A stretch of DNA of 64,000 nt from Clostridiales bacterium (GCA_012840445.1 DULI01000006.1:127240-191239); one strand, 5' to 3'. Shown: positions 26,501-35,995, numbered from the stretch's first letter. The notes: generated from the sequence alone by a model not told the origin. A program made the numbers and translations.

Positions 26501-27568
26501 CGGGATTTTTACAACAACATAGTCTAGATCGGGCTCGTAAACCGTCTTAGTCTTAAAGGAGGTCTGAATCTCGTCAAGGGTATACCCGATGGCAATTTTG
26601 GTCGCCACTTTGGCAATGGGGTATCCGGTGGCCTTGCTGGCAAGGGCGGAGGAGCGGGATACACGCGGGTTGACTTCTATAATGGCATACTCGTCACTAT
26701 CAGGCTTTAGCGCAAACTGCACATTGCAACCGCCCTGAATGTTAAGTGCCGTTACAATCTTAAGCGCCGAATCGCGCAGCATTTCATACTGACTCTTGGT
26801 CAATGTCTGGCAGGGTTCCACGACAATAGAGTCGCCCGTGTGAACGCCCACAGGGTCCACATTTTCCATGTTGCACACGACAGCCTTGTTGTCCTTGCTG
26901 TCACGTATTACCTCAAACTCGATTTCCTTCCAGCCGGATATACATTTTTCAATAAGCGTCTGCCCAACCCTGGAAAGTTTCAGCGCGTTTTCGCATATTT
27001 CCACAAGTTCGCCGCGGTTATACGCAATGCCGCCGCCCGAACCGCCAAGGGTGTACGCCGGCCGCACCACAACAGGGTAGCCTATCTCATCGGCAAAATT
27101 TACCGCCTCTTTCACGGAGGTTACCACCGCCGATGCAACCACCGGCTCGCCTATACTTTGCATGCAATCCTTAAAAGCGCCCCTGTCCTCGGCCTTTTTT
27201 ATGGTCTCGGGGAAGGCGCCCAGCATGGTCACGCCGTACCTGTCAAGAACCCCGCTCTCATACAGCTCCATAGAGATATTAAGGCCGGTCTGCCCGCCCA
27301 TTGAGGAGAGGATACTGTCCGGGCGCTCAAGGGCGATAATCCTTTCTACCACCTCGGCAGTAATGGGCTCTATATAAATCTTGTCGGCGATGTGGCTGTC
27401 GGTCATTATGGTGGCGGGATTAGAGTTAATCAGCACCACCTCGATATTATCCTCATGAAGCGCAAGGCAGGCCTGGGTGCCCGAATAGTCAAACTCGGCA
27501 GCCTGACCGATTACAATCGGGCCCGATCCTATCACAAGTGTCTTTTTTATACCCGGTTTTTTTGGCAT
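23501..27568 (-). CDS. Fusion protein: carbamoyl-phosphate synthase large subunit (CarB) + diaminopimelate epimerase (DapF)
   Basis: One uninterrupted frame of 1355 residues. Residues 1 to about 1065 are a complete CarB: the two ATP-grasp halves each open with a GSGPI(V/R)IGQ motif (residues 13 on and in the second half KKKVLVIGSGPIRIGQG), an oligomerisation domain lies between them, and the MGS-like regulatory domain with YATGGTKAFL closes it. After a basic linker, residues about 1079-1355 (24334 down to the stop) are a complete DapF with both catalytic cysteines (MCGNAARC and LACGTGACA). CarB makes carbamoyl phosphate for pyrimidines and arginine; DapF makes meso-diaminopimelate for lysine and cell wall. 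Start ATG at 27568 follows GGAGG; the frame extends 10 codons upstream without a ribosome site. No carA is adjacent. Domain calls are firm; the biological reason for the fusion is unknown. Confidence 0.93.
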   Translation of the reverse strand: MPKKPGIKKTLVIGSGPIVIGQAAEFDYSGTQACLALHEDNIEVVLINSNPATIMTDSHIADKIYIEPITAEVVERIIALERPDSILSSMGGQTGLNISMELYESGVLDRYGVTMLGAFPETIKKAEDRGAFKDCMQSIGEPVVASAVVTSVKEAVNFADEIGYPVVVRPAYTLGGSGGGIAYNRGELVEICENALKLSRVGQTLIEKCISGWKEIEFEVIRDSKDNKAVVCNMENVDPVGVHTGDSIVVEPCQTLTKSQYEMLRDSALKIVTALNIQGGCNVQFALKPDSDEYAIIEVNPRVSRSSALASKATGYPIAKVATKIAIGYTLDEIQTSFKTKTVYEPDLDYVVVKIPRFPFDKFVYAKRTLGTQMQATGEVMAIGRTFEDALMKAVRSLERKTDTLSIERFSTLSDSELIDQIKQCNDDRIFLMYEALKRGISTDELYEITKIDKLFQQKLINIINMENRLKQGNVEEVYLKALEMGFTHSTIERLSGETVKQRKYATYRMVKTCSEEFKAYTPYYYSTYDDQTQAVNSGKKKVLVIGSGPIRIGQGIEFDYCTVHSVWALKEAGYEAIIANNNPETVSTDYDVSDRLYFEPLTPDDIDNIIEAEKPDGVIVQFGGQTAIKLAKHLHKKGIKILGTPFEMIDAAEDRKLFDAMLEKCGIPRPKGFTALTPAQAVQAAEQIGYPVLLRPSYVLGGQNMIIAYDSNEVTQYMGIITQSGIENPVLIDKYIMGKEIEVDAICDGEDVLIPGIMEHIERAGVHSGDSISVYPTQTLSDHQIDVIIDYTRRLARELKAVGMINIQYVLMNDTVYVIEVNPRSSRTVPYISKVTGIPTVKLATRCMLGEKLKDMGYGTGLYPSTGYIAAKVPVFSFEKIHNVDVHLGPEMKSTGEVLGIARTFKEAIQKGLTAAGFKMKHQGKVLMTVRNRDKQEALPIAQRLAALGFELYATGGTKAFLEQHGLKVEYVGKVYQGGNILELIESEIDYVISTSEGNRTPERDSVKIRRKAVECHVPCLTSIDTARALCDSLENYRDTHELAMVNISDLNKKAKDRLEGVRSQRPLPSVVKGKKPLRFTKMHSIGNDYIYFNCLEEQIDNPNQLAATLSNRHFGVGGDGIVLIMPSNVADFRMRMFNADGSEGRMCGNAARCVGKYLYDRGYTDKTTITLETLSGIKVLNMLVEDGEVQQVTVDMGKAELEAGKIPIISESNRVIGQKLNIAGREWEITCVSMGNPHCVAFCDDVDSLPVAEIGPKFERHPIFPNRVNTEFVEVVNATTLKMRVWERGNGETLACGTGACATVVAAVLNGICRPNEEITVQLQGGDLKIKYMADGTVFMTGGATFVFDGVLL

Positions 27569-27930
27569 AATAACCTCCGTTTCCTGTGCAAAGCACAAAT
27601 TTATTTTGCTTAAAACGCTAAAAATAAAGCGCTTTAACCCCTTCCGGTAACACGGTAGGCAAAAAGCGCTTAAAAGTCTTGTTTTCCAAATTCTTTTTTA
27701 ATAATTTAAAAAGAAATTCATTAAAAAAATCAAATAATTTATTCCATTTATTTTTACAAATATTCAGGCCGCAAAAAAATTTACAGGAAGAATCAGTACC
27801 GTAAATTGCAGGAAAAAACGCGCTCACAGCAAACCCTCTTTTCTTAAAGCAGCCTGAAAAATATGAATAAATATTCACTAAAACAGTATGCAAAAAAGCT
27901 TTGCATCAACCGCCGCGAAACATTCTTCCA
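27569..27930 (-). promoter_or_regulatory. Long structured 5' leader of carB-dapF with attenuator-like hairpin
   Basis: About 360 nt of transcribed leader lie between the predicted promoter and the start codon. It contains a hairpin near the 5' end (ATGCAAA/TTTGCAT), complementary segments TTCAGGC and GCCTGAA that could pair over about 90 nt, and a terminator-like hairpin at 27621-27677 (AAGCGCTTT/AAAGCGCTT followed by TTATTTTT) about 50 nt before the ATG. I do not recognise a PyrR site, T-box or known riboswitch. An open frame here (27618-27893) has no ribosome site and biased composition and is not called. Confidence 0.5.
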
Positions 27931-27933
27931 TAT

Positions 27934-27962
27934 AGAATATATTAACCTGCCCTTTTTGTCAA
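27934..27962 (-). promoter_or_regulatory. Sigma-A promoter of carB-dapF
   Basis: Minus strand TTGACA (complement of 27957-27962), 17-bp spacer, TATTCT (complement of 27934-27939). Confidence 0.6.
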
Positions 27963-28069
27963 GAGAGAATTTTAGATTGGTTCAACATATACAATAGTTT
28001 TTATAAGCGATCCTGTTCTGCGCAAACCCATTGCATAAAAATACATTTGTTAAATCTTTATTATTCCCG

Positions 28070-28193
28070 TTGCAAATTGTTAGCATTTTATGTATAATAT
28101 ATAATCCAAAGGATAAAGTCAGATAATCACATTTAAGTTTTCCGAATATAATATAAAAAAGAAAAATAAAAACCGCTCATTGAGCGGTTTTAT
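28070..28193 (+). ncRNA. Candidate small RNA or attenuated leader (promoter plus terminator-like hairpin)
   Basis: TTGCAA (28070-28075), 17-bp spacer, TATAAT (28093-28098) predict a start near 28105. About 65 nt on, a hairpin AAACCGCTC/GAGCGGTTT (about 28169-28191) with a short T tail could end the transcript. The next start codon is at 28256. The unit could be a short untranslated RNA or a leader of the following gene. No known RNA family is recognised. Confidence 0.4.
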
Positions 28194-28255
28194 ATCATTA
28201 ACAAAACATTATGGACTGCCCCTGCGCATATGCTTTTTTAGGGAGGGTAGCCATT

Positions 28256-29062
28256 TTGTTTGTAGTAATCACCAGCACAGAGCACAAAAAAGGTAAAAGG
28301 CGCCAGATATTCAGAAGGCGTCCTGCTTATGAAATAAACAAAAAAGACATTGGAAATACTTACTTTTACATTTTAAATGCAATAAGTTATAATGGCAAAA
28401 TCAAATGGAAAACTGTATTAAAGGCGGTACCAGATACTCCTGGAAACATCATAACAGACAAAGGCTTGGCTTTTCCAAAAAACTGTAATTTCAAGCCCTA
28501 CGACACATCGGGCTATATTAAAACACTCTATTTCAATTTATTCTGCTGCTTCCTGCAGCAGTGCCTACCGTCAAACCTACATATCGCTATAATCGACAAG
28601 GAGGGAAGGCTTTGCAATGAAGCACTGGCGCTTCTTAGACAGGCAGCCTCTGTATATGTTGTAACCGCCAACCAGCAAAGGTACCTTGCGGTCAACGAAA
28701 CCGCCGGAAAACTTTACGGCGCGGAACTTATAATCGTCGACAGCATCTCCCCCGTTATGAAAAGCGCCGCAATCCTGGCGCCTTTTGGGACCTGCGGATA
28801 CGGCAGTTTGCAAAACCACCCATTTCTGTTTGCGCCAAAGCAGGGGTTTGAATTCGGCTCCGAAGACATAATCCTGCCCCCAGCCATAGAACGTGTAAGG
28901 CCAGCCGGGGTGGACAAAATAGAATTTGCCGCGGCATTGTATGAAAAATGCCGCATAAACAGCCTTTCAGGCCTTACCCCTGTTAATATTGCAAAAGAAG
29001 GGGTCAAAATTCCCGTAAAAACAGCCATAAAGCTGCTGTCAGACCATAATTATCGCAGGTGA
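28256..29062 (+). CDS. Conserved-looking protein of unknown function upstream of greA
   Basis: A 268-residue soluble protein that I cannot assign. It opens with FVVITSTEHKKGKRRQIFRRRP, a very basic segment, then alternating strands and helices (IIDKEGRLCNEALALL, VYVVTANQQRYLAVNETAGKLYGAELIIVDS) that look like a Rossmann-type alpha/beta domain. Four to five cysteines are scattered and show no metal-binding spacing. The start TTG at 28256 is chosen because GGGAGGG lies 8 nt upstream; an in-frame ATG at 28211 has no ribosome site. It precedes greA, which has its own consensus promoter. Confidence 0.7.
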   Translation: MFVVITSTEHKKGKRRQIFRRRPAYEINKKDIGNTYFYILNAISYNGKIKWKTVLKAVPDTPGNIITDKGLAFPKNCNFKPYDTSGYIKTLYFNLFCCFLQQCLPSNLHIAIIDKEGRLCNEALALLRQAASVYVVTANQQRYLAVNETAGKLYGAELIIVDSISPVMKSAAILAPFGTCGYGSLQNHPFLFAPKQGFEFGSEDIILPPAIERVRPAGVDKIEFAAALYEKCRINSLSGLTPVNIAKEGVKIPVKTAIKLLSDHNYRR

Positions 29063-29087
29063 TATAAATTGGGCTAATAATTTTTTA

Positions 29088-29116
29088 TTGACACATATAA
29101 ACAGCTTATATATAAT
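29088..29116 (+). promoter_or_regulatory. Consensus sigma-A promoter of greA-lysS
   Basis: TTGACA (29088-29093), 17-bp spacer, TATAAT (29111-29116): perfect match in both hexamers and spacing. Confidence 0.9.
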
Positions 29117-29168
29117 ACTTATATTGTTTTGGCTGTAATTTTTGTCCAAATCGAAAGGGAGAACCAAA

Positions 29169-29642
29169 ATGACAAAACAGATAATTCTGACCGACGAAGG
29201 TTTGAAGAAATATGAGCAAGAACTCGAATACCTTAAAACCGAAAAACGCAAAGAAATAGCCGAAAAAATCAAGGTAGCCCTATCCTTTGGAGACCTTTCG
29301 GAAAACAGCGAGTACGACGAAGCCAAAAACGAACAGGCAGCCGTGGAGGCACGCATTCACGAGCTTGAGCAGATGCTCAAGAATGTCAAGATAATCGACG
29401 ACAATGATATCAACACCGAAACGGTGGTCATCGGCTCCAAGGTAAAGGTACTTGATATGGAATATAACGAAGAATTTGTATACAGGGTAGTAGGCTCGGC
29501 AGAGGCCGATCCCAAACGGGGGCTGATTTCAGACGAATCGCCTGTTGGCAAGGCCCTACTCGGACACGCGGTGGGGGATCAGGTCACTGTAGAAGCCCCG
29601 GCCGGCGAAATTTCCTTTAAAATCCTCGAAATTTCAAGATAA
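29169..29642 (+). CDS. greA: Transcription elongation factor GreA
   Basis: A 157-residue factor that stimulates RNA cleavage in backtracked RNA polymerase. The N-terminal coiled coil bears the acidic tip in [15 protein letters not shown] (residues about 40-54), and the C-terminal FKBP-like domain includes [21 protein letters not shown] at 29169 follows GGGAG; the frame is open nine codons further up without a ribosome site. The greA-lysS order is common in Bacillota. Confidence 0.97.
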   Translation: MTKQIILTDEGLKKYEQELEYLKTEKRKEIAEKIKVALSFGDLSENSEYDEAKNEQAAVEARIHELEQMLKNVKIIDDNDINTETVVIGSKVKVLDMEYNEEFVYRVVGSAEADPKRGLISDESPVGKALLGHAVGDQVTVEAPAGEISFKILEISR

Positions 29643-29711
29643 GGTGCAGGGTGGGGTATACCTGCCCTTTTTTGTTATAATATAAGAAAACATTTAAAGG
29701 ACGTGGTAAAA

Positions 29712-31211
29712 ATGGACCAGACCAAAAATGTAAATACACAGGAACAGGATTTAAACGAACTGCTTCAAATACGCCGCGATAAACTAAAAGCCCTGCAGGA
29801 GGAGGGCAAGGACCCCTTTAAAATCACATCCTACGATGTCACCGCCCACGCGGCCGAAATCAAAGAAAACTTCGAAAAGCTGGAAGGCAGCTTTGTCAGC
29901 ATTGCCGGCCGCATCATGAGCTGGAGGGACATGGGCAAAGCAAGCTTCATGGATATCCAGGACGGCAGCGGCCGCATACAAGTGTACATCAAAATCGACG
30001 ATGTGGGCGAAGAAAACTATATTTCTATGAAAAAGTGGGATATAGGTGATATAATAGGCGTAAAAGGAGAGGTTTTCCGCACCCGCAGGGGCGAGATTTC
30101 AGTCCACGCAAAGGACCTTATGCTTTTGTCCAAATCCCTGCGCCCGCTGCCCGAAAAATTCCATGGGCTAAAAGACACAGACCTTCGCTACCGCCAGAGG
30201 TATCTCGATTTAATAGTCAACCCGGGGGTTAAGGATACCTTTTTAAAGCGCACCAAAATACTTAAGTTTATCAGGAACTACCTTGACAACAGGGGATATG
30301 TCGAGGTTGAAACCCCCATTTTAAACACCATACCCGGCGGCGCAGCCGCCCGCCCCTTTATCACCCACCACAACACCCTTGACATGGATATGTACCTGCG
30401 CATAGCTCCCGAGCTGTACTTAAAGCGCCTCATAGTCGGCGGCATGGAAAAGGTATATGAAATTGGAAGGCTTTTCAGAAACGAAGGTATATCCATTAAG
30501 CACAACCCCGAGTTTACAAATATCGAGCTGTATGAAGCCTACACCGATTACCACGGCATGATGGACCTGACCGAAGACCTTGTGTCCGAGCTGACAAAAG
30601 AGGTCTGCGGCTCCACGGTTATCGAATACCAGGGCACTAAGATAGATATGAGCAAAAGCTGGCCGAGAATTACCATGCTCGACGCTGTAAAGCAGCACAC
30701 CGGCCTTGATTTTGACGAGATAAGGCTCGACCACGAAAAGGCCCGCGCGCTTGCAAAAAGCATCGGCGTCGAAATTAAAGACAACGCCACCTGGGGCGAA
30801 TGCTTATATGCCTGCTTCGACCAGAAAGTAGAGGACAAGTTGATACAACCCACATTTATCCTGAACTACCCCATAGAGGTCTCTCCTCTGACCAAGCGCT
30901 GCCCCGACCGCCCCGAGCTTACCGAGCGCTTTGAATTCTTCATTAACGGCTGGGAGCTGGGCAACGCCTATTCAGAGCTTAATGACCCCATCGACCAGCT
31001 CGAAAGGTTCAAAGCACAGCTGAAACTCAGAGAGCAGGGCGACGAAGAAGCAAATATGCTGGATGAAGATTTCATAATTTCCCTTGAATACGGCATGCCC
31101 CCCACAGGCGGGCTCGGCATCGGCCTGGAACGGCTTATTATGATTCTTACCGACAGCGCCTCTATCAGGGACGTGCTTCTCTTCCCCACAATGAAGCCCA
31201 AAGAGTTATAA
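29712..31211 (+). CDS. lysS: Lysyl-tRNA synthetase, class II
   Basis: A 499-residue enzyme charging tRNA-Lys. The N-terminal OB-fold anticodon domain ([22 protein letters not shown], residues about 60-80) is followed by the class II catalytic core: motif 2 [15 protein letters not shown] and motif 3 [11 protein letters not shown] near the C-terminus, with the lysine-specificity segment of class II LysRS. ATG at 29712 lies 10 nt after AAAGGA; the GTG three codons earlier is too close to it. A weak GC hairpin with T run (29645-29672) separates it from greA and may partly terminate. Confidence 0.97.
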   Translation: MDQTKNVNTQEQDLNELLQIRRDKLKALQEEGKDPFKITSYDVTAHAAEIKENFEKLEGSFVSIAGRIMSWRDMGKASFMDIQDGSGRIQVYIKIDDVGEENYISMKKWDIGDIIGVKGEVFRTRRGEISVHAKDLMLLSKSLRPLPEKFHGLKDTDLRYRQRYLDLIVNPGVKDTFLKRTKILKFIRNYLDNRGYVEVETPILNTIPGGAAARPFITHHNTLDMDMYLRIAPELYLKRLIVGGMEKVYEIGRLFRNEGISIKHNPEFTNIELYEAYTDYHGMMDLTEDLVSELTKEVCGSTVIEYQGTKIDMSKSWPRITMLDAVKQHTGLDFDEIRLDHEKARALAKSIGVEIKDNATWGECLYACFDQKVEDKLIQPTFILNYPIEVSPLTKRCPDRPELTERFEFFINGWELGNAYSELNDPIDQLERFKAQLKLREQGDEEANMLDEDFIISLEYGMPPTGGLGIGLERLIMILTDSASIRDVLLFPTMKPKEL

Positions 31212-31230
31212 AAAAACGGAGACAGAAACC

Positions 31231-31842
31231 ATGACCAAACAGGATTTAAAAAAACGGTGGGAAAACTACTGGTATTACTACAAGGTCCACACCATTGTTT
31301 TCGGATTTGTCATTTTGGTTATGGCTATTATGATTTCCCAGTGCGCAAAAAAGGTCGAACCTGACTGCAAGGTGGTATTGTTCACCCACAAGAACGTCCC
31401 CTCCGAGGTTGTGGCCGCCATGGAACAGGAGCTTGAGAAATTTGCCGGCGACTACAACGGCGACGGCAAAATCACGGTCGAGGTTGTGGACTGTTCCTAC
31501 AACCCCAACAATCCCAACAAAAACATCATGATTGCGCAGCTCAGCAAACTTCAAGGCGAGCTCGGTCTTTCGGAATCCATACTGTTTATCACCGACATTC
31601 AGGGGTTTAAATACCTTGACGAGCAGGGGCTTTTTGAAACCAAAGACCTTTTCCCCGATCTGGACGGCAAAGGATTTAACCTAAAAAATACACCCTTTGA
31701 CGAGGCTGTCAATAAAGCCGTACCCGGTTTTTTCACAGAGGATTATTATATATTAAAACGCACTGCCGATCGGGCAAATGAAGAAAAAATCAGGCAGTCT
31801 GAAGAAATGCTAATAAAACTGGTAAATGCCTATTCACAATAA
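31231..31842 (+). CDS. Membrane-anchored protein of unknown function
   Basis: A 203-residue protein with one N-terminal transmembrane helix (about residues 21-38, ending near CAKK) and an extracytoplasmic domain. The Cys sits after the helix but does not make a convincing lipobox. Residues about 72-83 ([12 protein letters not shown]) resemble a single EF-hand/dockerin-like calcium loop. Two parallel-strand segments ([20 protein letters not shown]) suggest an alpha/beta fold. Twenty nt after lysS and 17 nt before ilvD, so probably in the same transcript. Function unknown. Confidence 0.75.
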   Translation: MTKQDLKKRWENYWYYYKVHTIVFGFVILVMAIMISQCAKKVEPDCKVVLFTHKNVPSEVVAAMEQELEKFAGDYNGDGKITVEVVDCSYNPNNPNKNIMIAQLSKLQGELGLSESILFITDIQGFKYLDEQGLFETKDLFPDLDGKGFNLKNTPFDEAVNKAVPGFFTEDYYILKRTADRANEEKIRQSEEMLIKLVNAYSQ

Positions 31843-31859
31843 TACAGGGAGGTTTTATC

Positions 31860-33515
31860 TTGAGAAGCGATTTAATCAAATCCGGCCCCAACCGGGCGCC
31901 CCATCGCTCGCTGCTTAACGCCCTTGGCATTAGCAAAAGCGAAATGAAGCGCCCCTTTGTCGCGGTCGTAAGTTCCAAAAGCGACTACATACCCGGACAC
32001 ATCCACCTTGACAACATAGCCGAAGCGGTCAAAGCCGGAATTCGCAACGCAGGCGGTGTACCCTTTGAGTTTAACACCATAGGCGTGTGCGACGGCATTG
32101 CCATGAACCATCCCGGCATGAGATTTTCCCTTCCCTCGCGCGAGCTTATAGCCGACTCAATCGAGGTCATGCTTACCGCCCATCCGCTGGACGCCGTTGT
32201 GTTTATTCCAAACTGCGACAAAATTGTGCCTGCAATGCTTATTGCCGCCTGCAGGCTCAATCTCCCCTGTGTCTTTGTAAGCGGAGGCCCCATGCTGCCG
32301 GGAAACTACAGGGGCCAGAAGATCGGCCTTTCAGAGATGTTCGAGGCTGTAGGCGCCCATTCTTCGGGCAATATAACCGACTCGGAGCTTGAGGAAATGG
32401 AACAGTCTGCCTGCCCCGGCTGCGGCTCTTGTGCCGGAATGTACACCGCGAACTCCATGAACTGCCTGTGCGAAGCATTGGGAATAGCCCTTCCCGGCAA
32501 CGGCACAATCCCCGCGGTATATTCCGCAAGAATCAGGCTTGCCAAAATGGCGGGCGAACAGGTTTTAGAGCTGTATAAACAGGATATAAGGCCTTTGGAT
32601 ATACTCACCCCCGCGGCATTCAAAAACGCCATTCACACCGATATGGCAATCGGCTGCTCAACCAATACGGTACTGCACTTAACAGCCGTTGCCCACGCGT
32701 CGGGGCATAAATTAACCATTGACGATTTTGACGAAATAGGCAAGGTCACCCCGCAGATTTGCAAGCTCAACCCCGCAGGCAGCACATTTATAATAGATCT
32801 GGAAGACAAGGGCGGGATTTCCGCCGTTATGAAGGAACTTTCCCGCGCGGGGCTTATTGACACCTCCTGCATCACGGTGGATGGCACCCTTGAGGAAAGG
32901 CTTCAGAATGCGCCCGATGCCGACGGCGAAATAATCAGGAAACTTGAAAACCCCCACCGCAAGGACGGTGGAATCGCGGTTCTTAAAGGCAACATTGCCC
33001 CCGAGGGCAGCGTTGTAAAACAGGGCGCTGTAGCACCCGAAATGATGAAACACACCGGGCCCGCCCGCGTGTTTGACTGCGAGGAGGACGCTTCGCAAGC
33101 CATCTATTCAGGTCAAATCAAGGCAGGCGACGTGGTGGTCATCAGGTACGAAGGCCCAAAGGGCGGCCCGGGAATGCGGGAAATGCTTGCCCCCACATCG
33201 GCACTGGCGGGAATGGGCCTTGACGCTTCGGTAGCCCTGCTTACAGATGGCCGTTTCTCAGGCGCCACAAGGGGCGCCGCAATAGGGCACATATCTCCCG
33301 AGGCGGCCGAAGGCGGCCTGATAGCCCTGATAGAAGACGGCGATATAATTAGCATAGACATCCCCGCAAGAAGCCTTAATCTTCTAGTAGACGAGGCGGA
33401 GATAGAGCGCCGCAGGGCCAAATGGTCGCCGCCCCGCAAGCAGCTTTCGGGCTACCTTGCGCGTTACGCCAAAATGGTAACCTCCGGCGCCAAAGGCGCT
33501 GTGTTAAAGGATTAA
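31860..33515 (+). CDS. ilvD: Dihydroxy-acid dehydratase
   Basis: A 551-residue iron-sulfur enzyme of branched-chain amino acid synthesis; it dehydrates dihydroxy acids to 2-keto acids. Family segments appear in order: [47 protein letters not shown] with the cluster cysteines near residues 120 and 190, and [12 protein letters not shown] with [13 protein letters not shown] near the C-terminus. TTG start at 31860 behind GGGAGG. No other ilv or leu genes are nearby; the closest company is lysS and a membrane protein. A strong terminator follows. Confidence 0.96.
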   Translation: MRSDLIKSGPNRAPHRSLLNALGISKSEMKRPFVAVVSSKSDYIPGHIHLDNIAEAVKAGIRNAGGVPFEFNTIGVCDGIAMNHPGMRFSLPSRELIADSIEVMLTAHPLDAVVFIPNCDKIVPAMLIAACRLNLPCVFVSGGPMLPGNYRGQKIGLSEMFEAVGAHSSGNITDSELEEMEQSACPGCGSCAGMYTANSMNCLCEALGIALPGNGTIPAVYSARIRLAKMAGEQVLELYKQDIRPLDILTPAAFKNAIHTDMAIGCSTNTVLHLTAVAHASGHKLTIDDFDEIGKVTPQICKLNPAGSTFIIDLEDKGGISAVMKELSRAGLIDTSCITVDGTLEERLQNAPDADGEIIRKLENPHRKDGGIAVLKGNIAPEGSVVKQGAVAPEMMKHTGPARVFDCEEDASQAIYSGQIKAGDVVVIRYEGPKGGPGMREMLAPTSALAGMGLDASVALLTDGRFSGATRGAAIGHISPEAAEGGLIALIEDGDIISIDIPARSLNLLVDEAEIERRRAKWSPPRKQLSGYLARYAKMVTSGAKGAVLKD

Positions 33516-33551
33516 ACAAAAACAGCAGGCTTTAAGCCTGCTGTTTTTTTG
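33516..33551 (+). terminator. Terminator of ilvD
   Basis: Stem AACAGCAGGC (33521-33530) with GCCTGCTGTT (33536-33545), run of T. The following 200 nt to 33750 hold no gene or RNA I can see. Confidence 0.9.
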
Positions 33552-33750
33552 TTTATTGCCGCGTACATGTTACCCTGTCAATATAAAAACAAACGGAACT
33601 TTTACCTTATTAACCCGTGCACCCACGAATCGCCCCATACCCCTGAGAAAAATTTTTGCCATAAAACCCCGGGGATATCTTCCAAAGGCATAAATTTTAT
33701 TTTAAGTCATATTTTAAAATGAGGCCAAATTTCACAAAGGGGCGGGTCTG

Positions 33751-34215
33751 ATGATTATAAAGATAAAACCGTTGCTTATAAATGTTCTAATCCCCGTACT
33801 TCTGGGGCTTTTTATAGGCTTTGTAGTCTCGTTCAACATGGGCGCATACGAGCAGCTTCTCAAACCAGCGCTTACACCCCCGAACTGGGCCTTTTCGCTA
33901 GTCTGGACGGCGCTGTATGTGCTTATGGGAGTTTCAGCGTACATGATACAGGTCTCCCACTCATGGACCAAAAACAAGGCGCTGAATTTATACCGGCTGC
34001 AGCTGCTGGTAAACCTGTGCTGGCCGCTTATATTCTTTAACCTGCAGCTATATCTTACCGCCGCAATCTGGCTTGTGGCTCTGATAGTGCTAATCGTATG
34101 CATGATTCTGGCCTTCAGCAAAATAAGCCCCCTTGCCGGCTGGCTGCAATTTCCCTATCTTTTGTGGTCGATTTTTGCGCTCTATCTTAACATATCCATC
34201 TGCCTTTTAAATTAG
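33751..34215 (+). CDS. TspO/MBR family tryptophan-rich sensory protein
   Basis: A 154-residue protein with five transmembrane helices. Family signature features are TPPNWAFSLVWTALYVLMG in the helix 1-2 loop (about residues 42-60), the helix-3 RLQLLVNLCWPLIFFNLQ, and PYLLWSIFALYLNISI near the end. Bacterial TspO proteins bind and photo-oxidise porphyrins or act in stress responses; the role in anaerobes is not established. ATG follows AAAGGGGCGGGTCTG. Single-gene unit with its own terminator. Confidence 0.93.
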   Translation: MIIKIKPLLINVLIPVLLGLFIGFVVSFNMGAYEQLLKPALTPPNWAFSLVWTALYVLMGVSAYMIQVSHSWTKNKALNLYRLQLLVNLCWPLIFFNLQLYLTAAIWLVALIVLIVCMILAFSKISPLAGWLQFPYLLWSIFALYLNISICLLN

Positions 34216-34262
34216 CCTTAAAACACATCAAAACCGATATTGGGGCCAAAACCGCCTAAAAA

Positions 34263-34291
34263 CAAAAACGGGCTTTATGCCCGTTTTTTTG
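34263..34291. terminator. Terminator between tspO and the convergent hcp gene
   Basis: Stem AAAACGGGC/GCCCGTTTT, loop TTTAT, seven T on the plus strand and A-rich flank that gives a T run on the minus strand as well. Confidence 0.85.
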
Positions 34292-34305
34292 TTTTGCCCG
34301 CTTTT

Positions 34306-35931
34306 TTATGCCAAAAACAAATTAATATCCTCATCCACACTGCCTATGCCCGCAATTCCAAACCTGTCAACCAGGACCTTTGCCACATTGGGGGACAAAA
34401 ATCCCGGCAGCGTGGGCCCTAAGTGGATATTCTTAACGCCAAGGTAAAGCAGCGCAAGCAGGACTATTACCGCCTTTTGCTCATACCACGCAATGTTAAA
34501 CGCAATGGGCAGCTTATTAATATCCTCAAGCCCGAATACCTCTTTGAGTTTCAGCGCTATTACGGCAAGGGAATAGGAGTCGTTGCACTGCCCGGCGTCG
34601 AGCACCCGCGGGATACCGCCAATATCCCCGAGATTTAACTTGTTGTATCGGTATTTGGCACAACCCGCTGTTAGTATCACCGTATCTTTGGGAAGCGCCT
34701 TGGCAAACTCGGTGTAATACTCGCGGGACTTCATTCTGCCGTCGCACCCCGCCATAACAAAAAACTTGCGAATAGCCCCCGATTTTACGGCCTCTACCAC
34801 CTTGTCAGCAAGGGCTAATACCTGGTTGTGCGCAAATCCGCCCACAATGCTTCCGTTCTCTATCTCCTGCGGGGCAGGCAGGGTCTTTGCCAGTTCTATT
34901 ATCTCTGAAAAATCCTTCCTGCCCTTTTCATCCGCCTCAATATGCCTGCAGCCGGGCAGCCCAGCTGAACCTGTTGTAAAAATCCTGCGCCTTACCTCCT
35001 CGTTTTTGGGCGGCACAATGCAGTTAGTGGTAAACAGAATGGGGCCCCGGAAGGTCTCGAACTCTGTGGTCTGCTTCCACCAGGCATTGCCGTAGTTTCC
35101 CACAAAATGGTCGTATTTTTTAAAGGCAGGATAATAGTGCGCCGGCAGCATTTCGCTGTGGGTATACACATCAACACCTGTACCCTTGGTCTGCTCAAGC
35201 AGCTGCTCAAGGTCGCTTAAATCATGCCCGGAAATAAGTATCGCCGGATTGTTTCTGACCCCAATATTAACCTCGGTTATTTCGGGGTTGCCGTATTTAG
35301 ATGTGTTCGCCTCATCCAGCAGCGCCATGGCCTTAACGCCGTATTCCCCGGTTTTAAGCACCAGCGCCACCAGATCGTCGGCAGAAAGCGTATCGTCCAA
35401 CGTAGCCGCCAGCGCCTTGTAGATAAAATCGTAGATTTCGCTGTCTTCTTTTCCCAAATTAAGGGCATGCTGGGTATAGGCTGCCATTCCCTTAAGGCCA
35501 TAAGTAATAATCGAGCGCAGCGAACGTATATCCTCATTTTCAGTGGCAAGTACGCCGACCAGCATTGCCTTGTTTAACATATCCTCAGGTTCCGCCTCAA
35601 AAACGGCGGCGTCATGCAGGTTCCCAGCCTTAACCTTATTTCTCAATTCATTCCGCAGACCTATCATTTTGGCAATCTGCGCCTTTATCGCCCCATCATC
35701 GAAATTTGCGTTAGTAATGGTCATAAACAGGCTGTTTAGCACCTCGTGGTTTAACCTGCCGATGCTCTTTACATCCACATTTCCCTTTACAACAATTTCA
35801 GAAATACCTTTAAGAGTATATACCAGCAAATCCTGCAGGTTTGACACGGTAGCACTCTTGCCGCACACTCCCTGCACCGTACAGCCGGTTCCCTTTGCCG
35901 TTTCCTGGCACTGATAGCAAAACATATTCAT
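34306..35931 (-). CDS. hcp: Hybrid cluster protein (hydroxylamine reductase)
   Basis: A 541-residue cytoplasmic iron-sulfur protein of nitrosative-stress defence that reduces hydroxylamine and NO-derived species. The N-terminal cubane cysteines (MFCYQCQE...GC...GVCG) use CxxC with later C-x7-C spacing as in class I/II Hcp. Hybrid-cluster ligands appear as H246-type [22 protein letters not shown] and the C-terminal [11 protein letters not shown] and [12 protein letters not shown] at 35931 follows AAAGGAG with 8 nt spacing. A palindrome (35996-36009) lies about 65 nt upstream and may be its operator. Confidence 0.96.
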   Translation of the reverse strand: MNMFCYQCQETAKGTGCTVQGVCGKSATVSNLQDLLVYTLKGISEIVVKGNVDVKSIGRLNHEVLNSLFMTITNANFDDGAIKAQIAKMIGLRNELRNKVKAGNLHDAAVFEAEPEDMLNKAMLVGVLATENEDIRSLRSIITYGLKGMAAYTQHALNLGKEDSEIYDFIYKALAATLDDTLSADDLVALVLKTGEYGVKAMALLDEANTSKYGNPEITEVNIGVRNNPAILISGHDLSDLEQLLEQTKGTGVDVYTHSEMLPAHYYPAFKKYDHFVGNYGNAWWKQTTEFETFRGPILFTTNCIVPPKNEEVRRRIFTTGSAGLPGCRHIEADEKGRKDFSEIIELAKTLPAPQEIENGSIVGGFAHNQVLALADKVVEAVKSGAIRKFFVMAGCDGRMKSREYYTEFAKALPKDTVILTAGCAKYRYNKLNLGDIGGIPRVLDAGQCNDSYSLAVIALKLKEVFGLEDINKLPIAFNIAWYEQKAVIVLLALLYLGVKNIHLGPTLPGFLSPNVAKVLVDRFGIAGIGSVDEDINLFLA

Positions 35932-35995
35932 AACAGTCTCTCCTTTAACATCGTTTTTGCTTTAACCAATTTAATACAAACCTTTTCTGCTGTCC

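Noticed and set aside
27618-27893. 91-residue open frame upstream of carB
   Set aside because: Phe/Lys/Asn-rich translation of AT-rich leader, TTG start without ribosome site; overlaps leader hairpins.
29645-29675. Terminator between greA and lysS
   Set aside because: Only a 5-bp GC stem before the T run; at most partial termination, so not listed as a feature.
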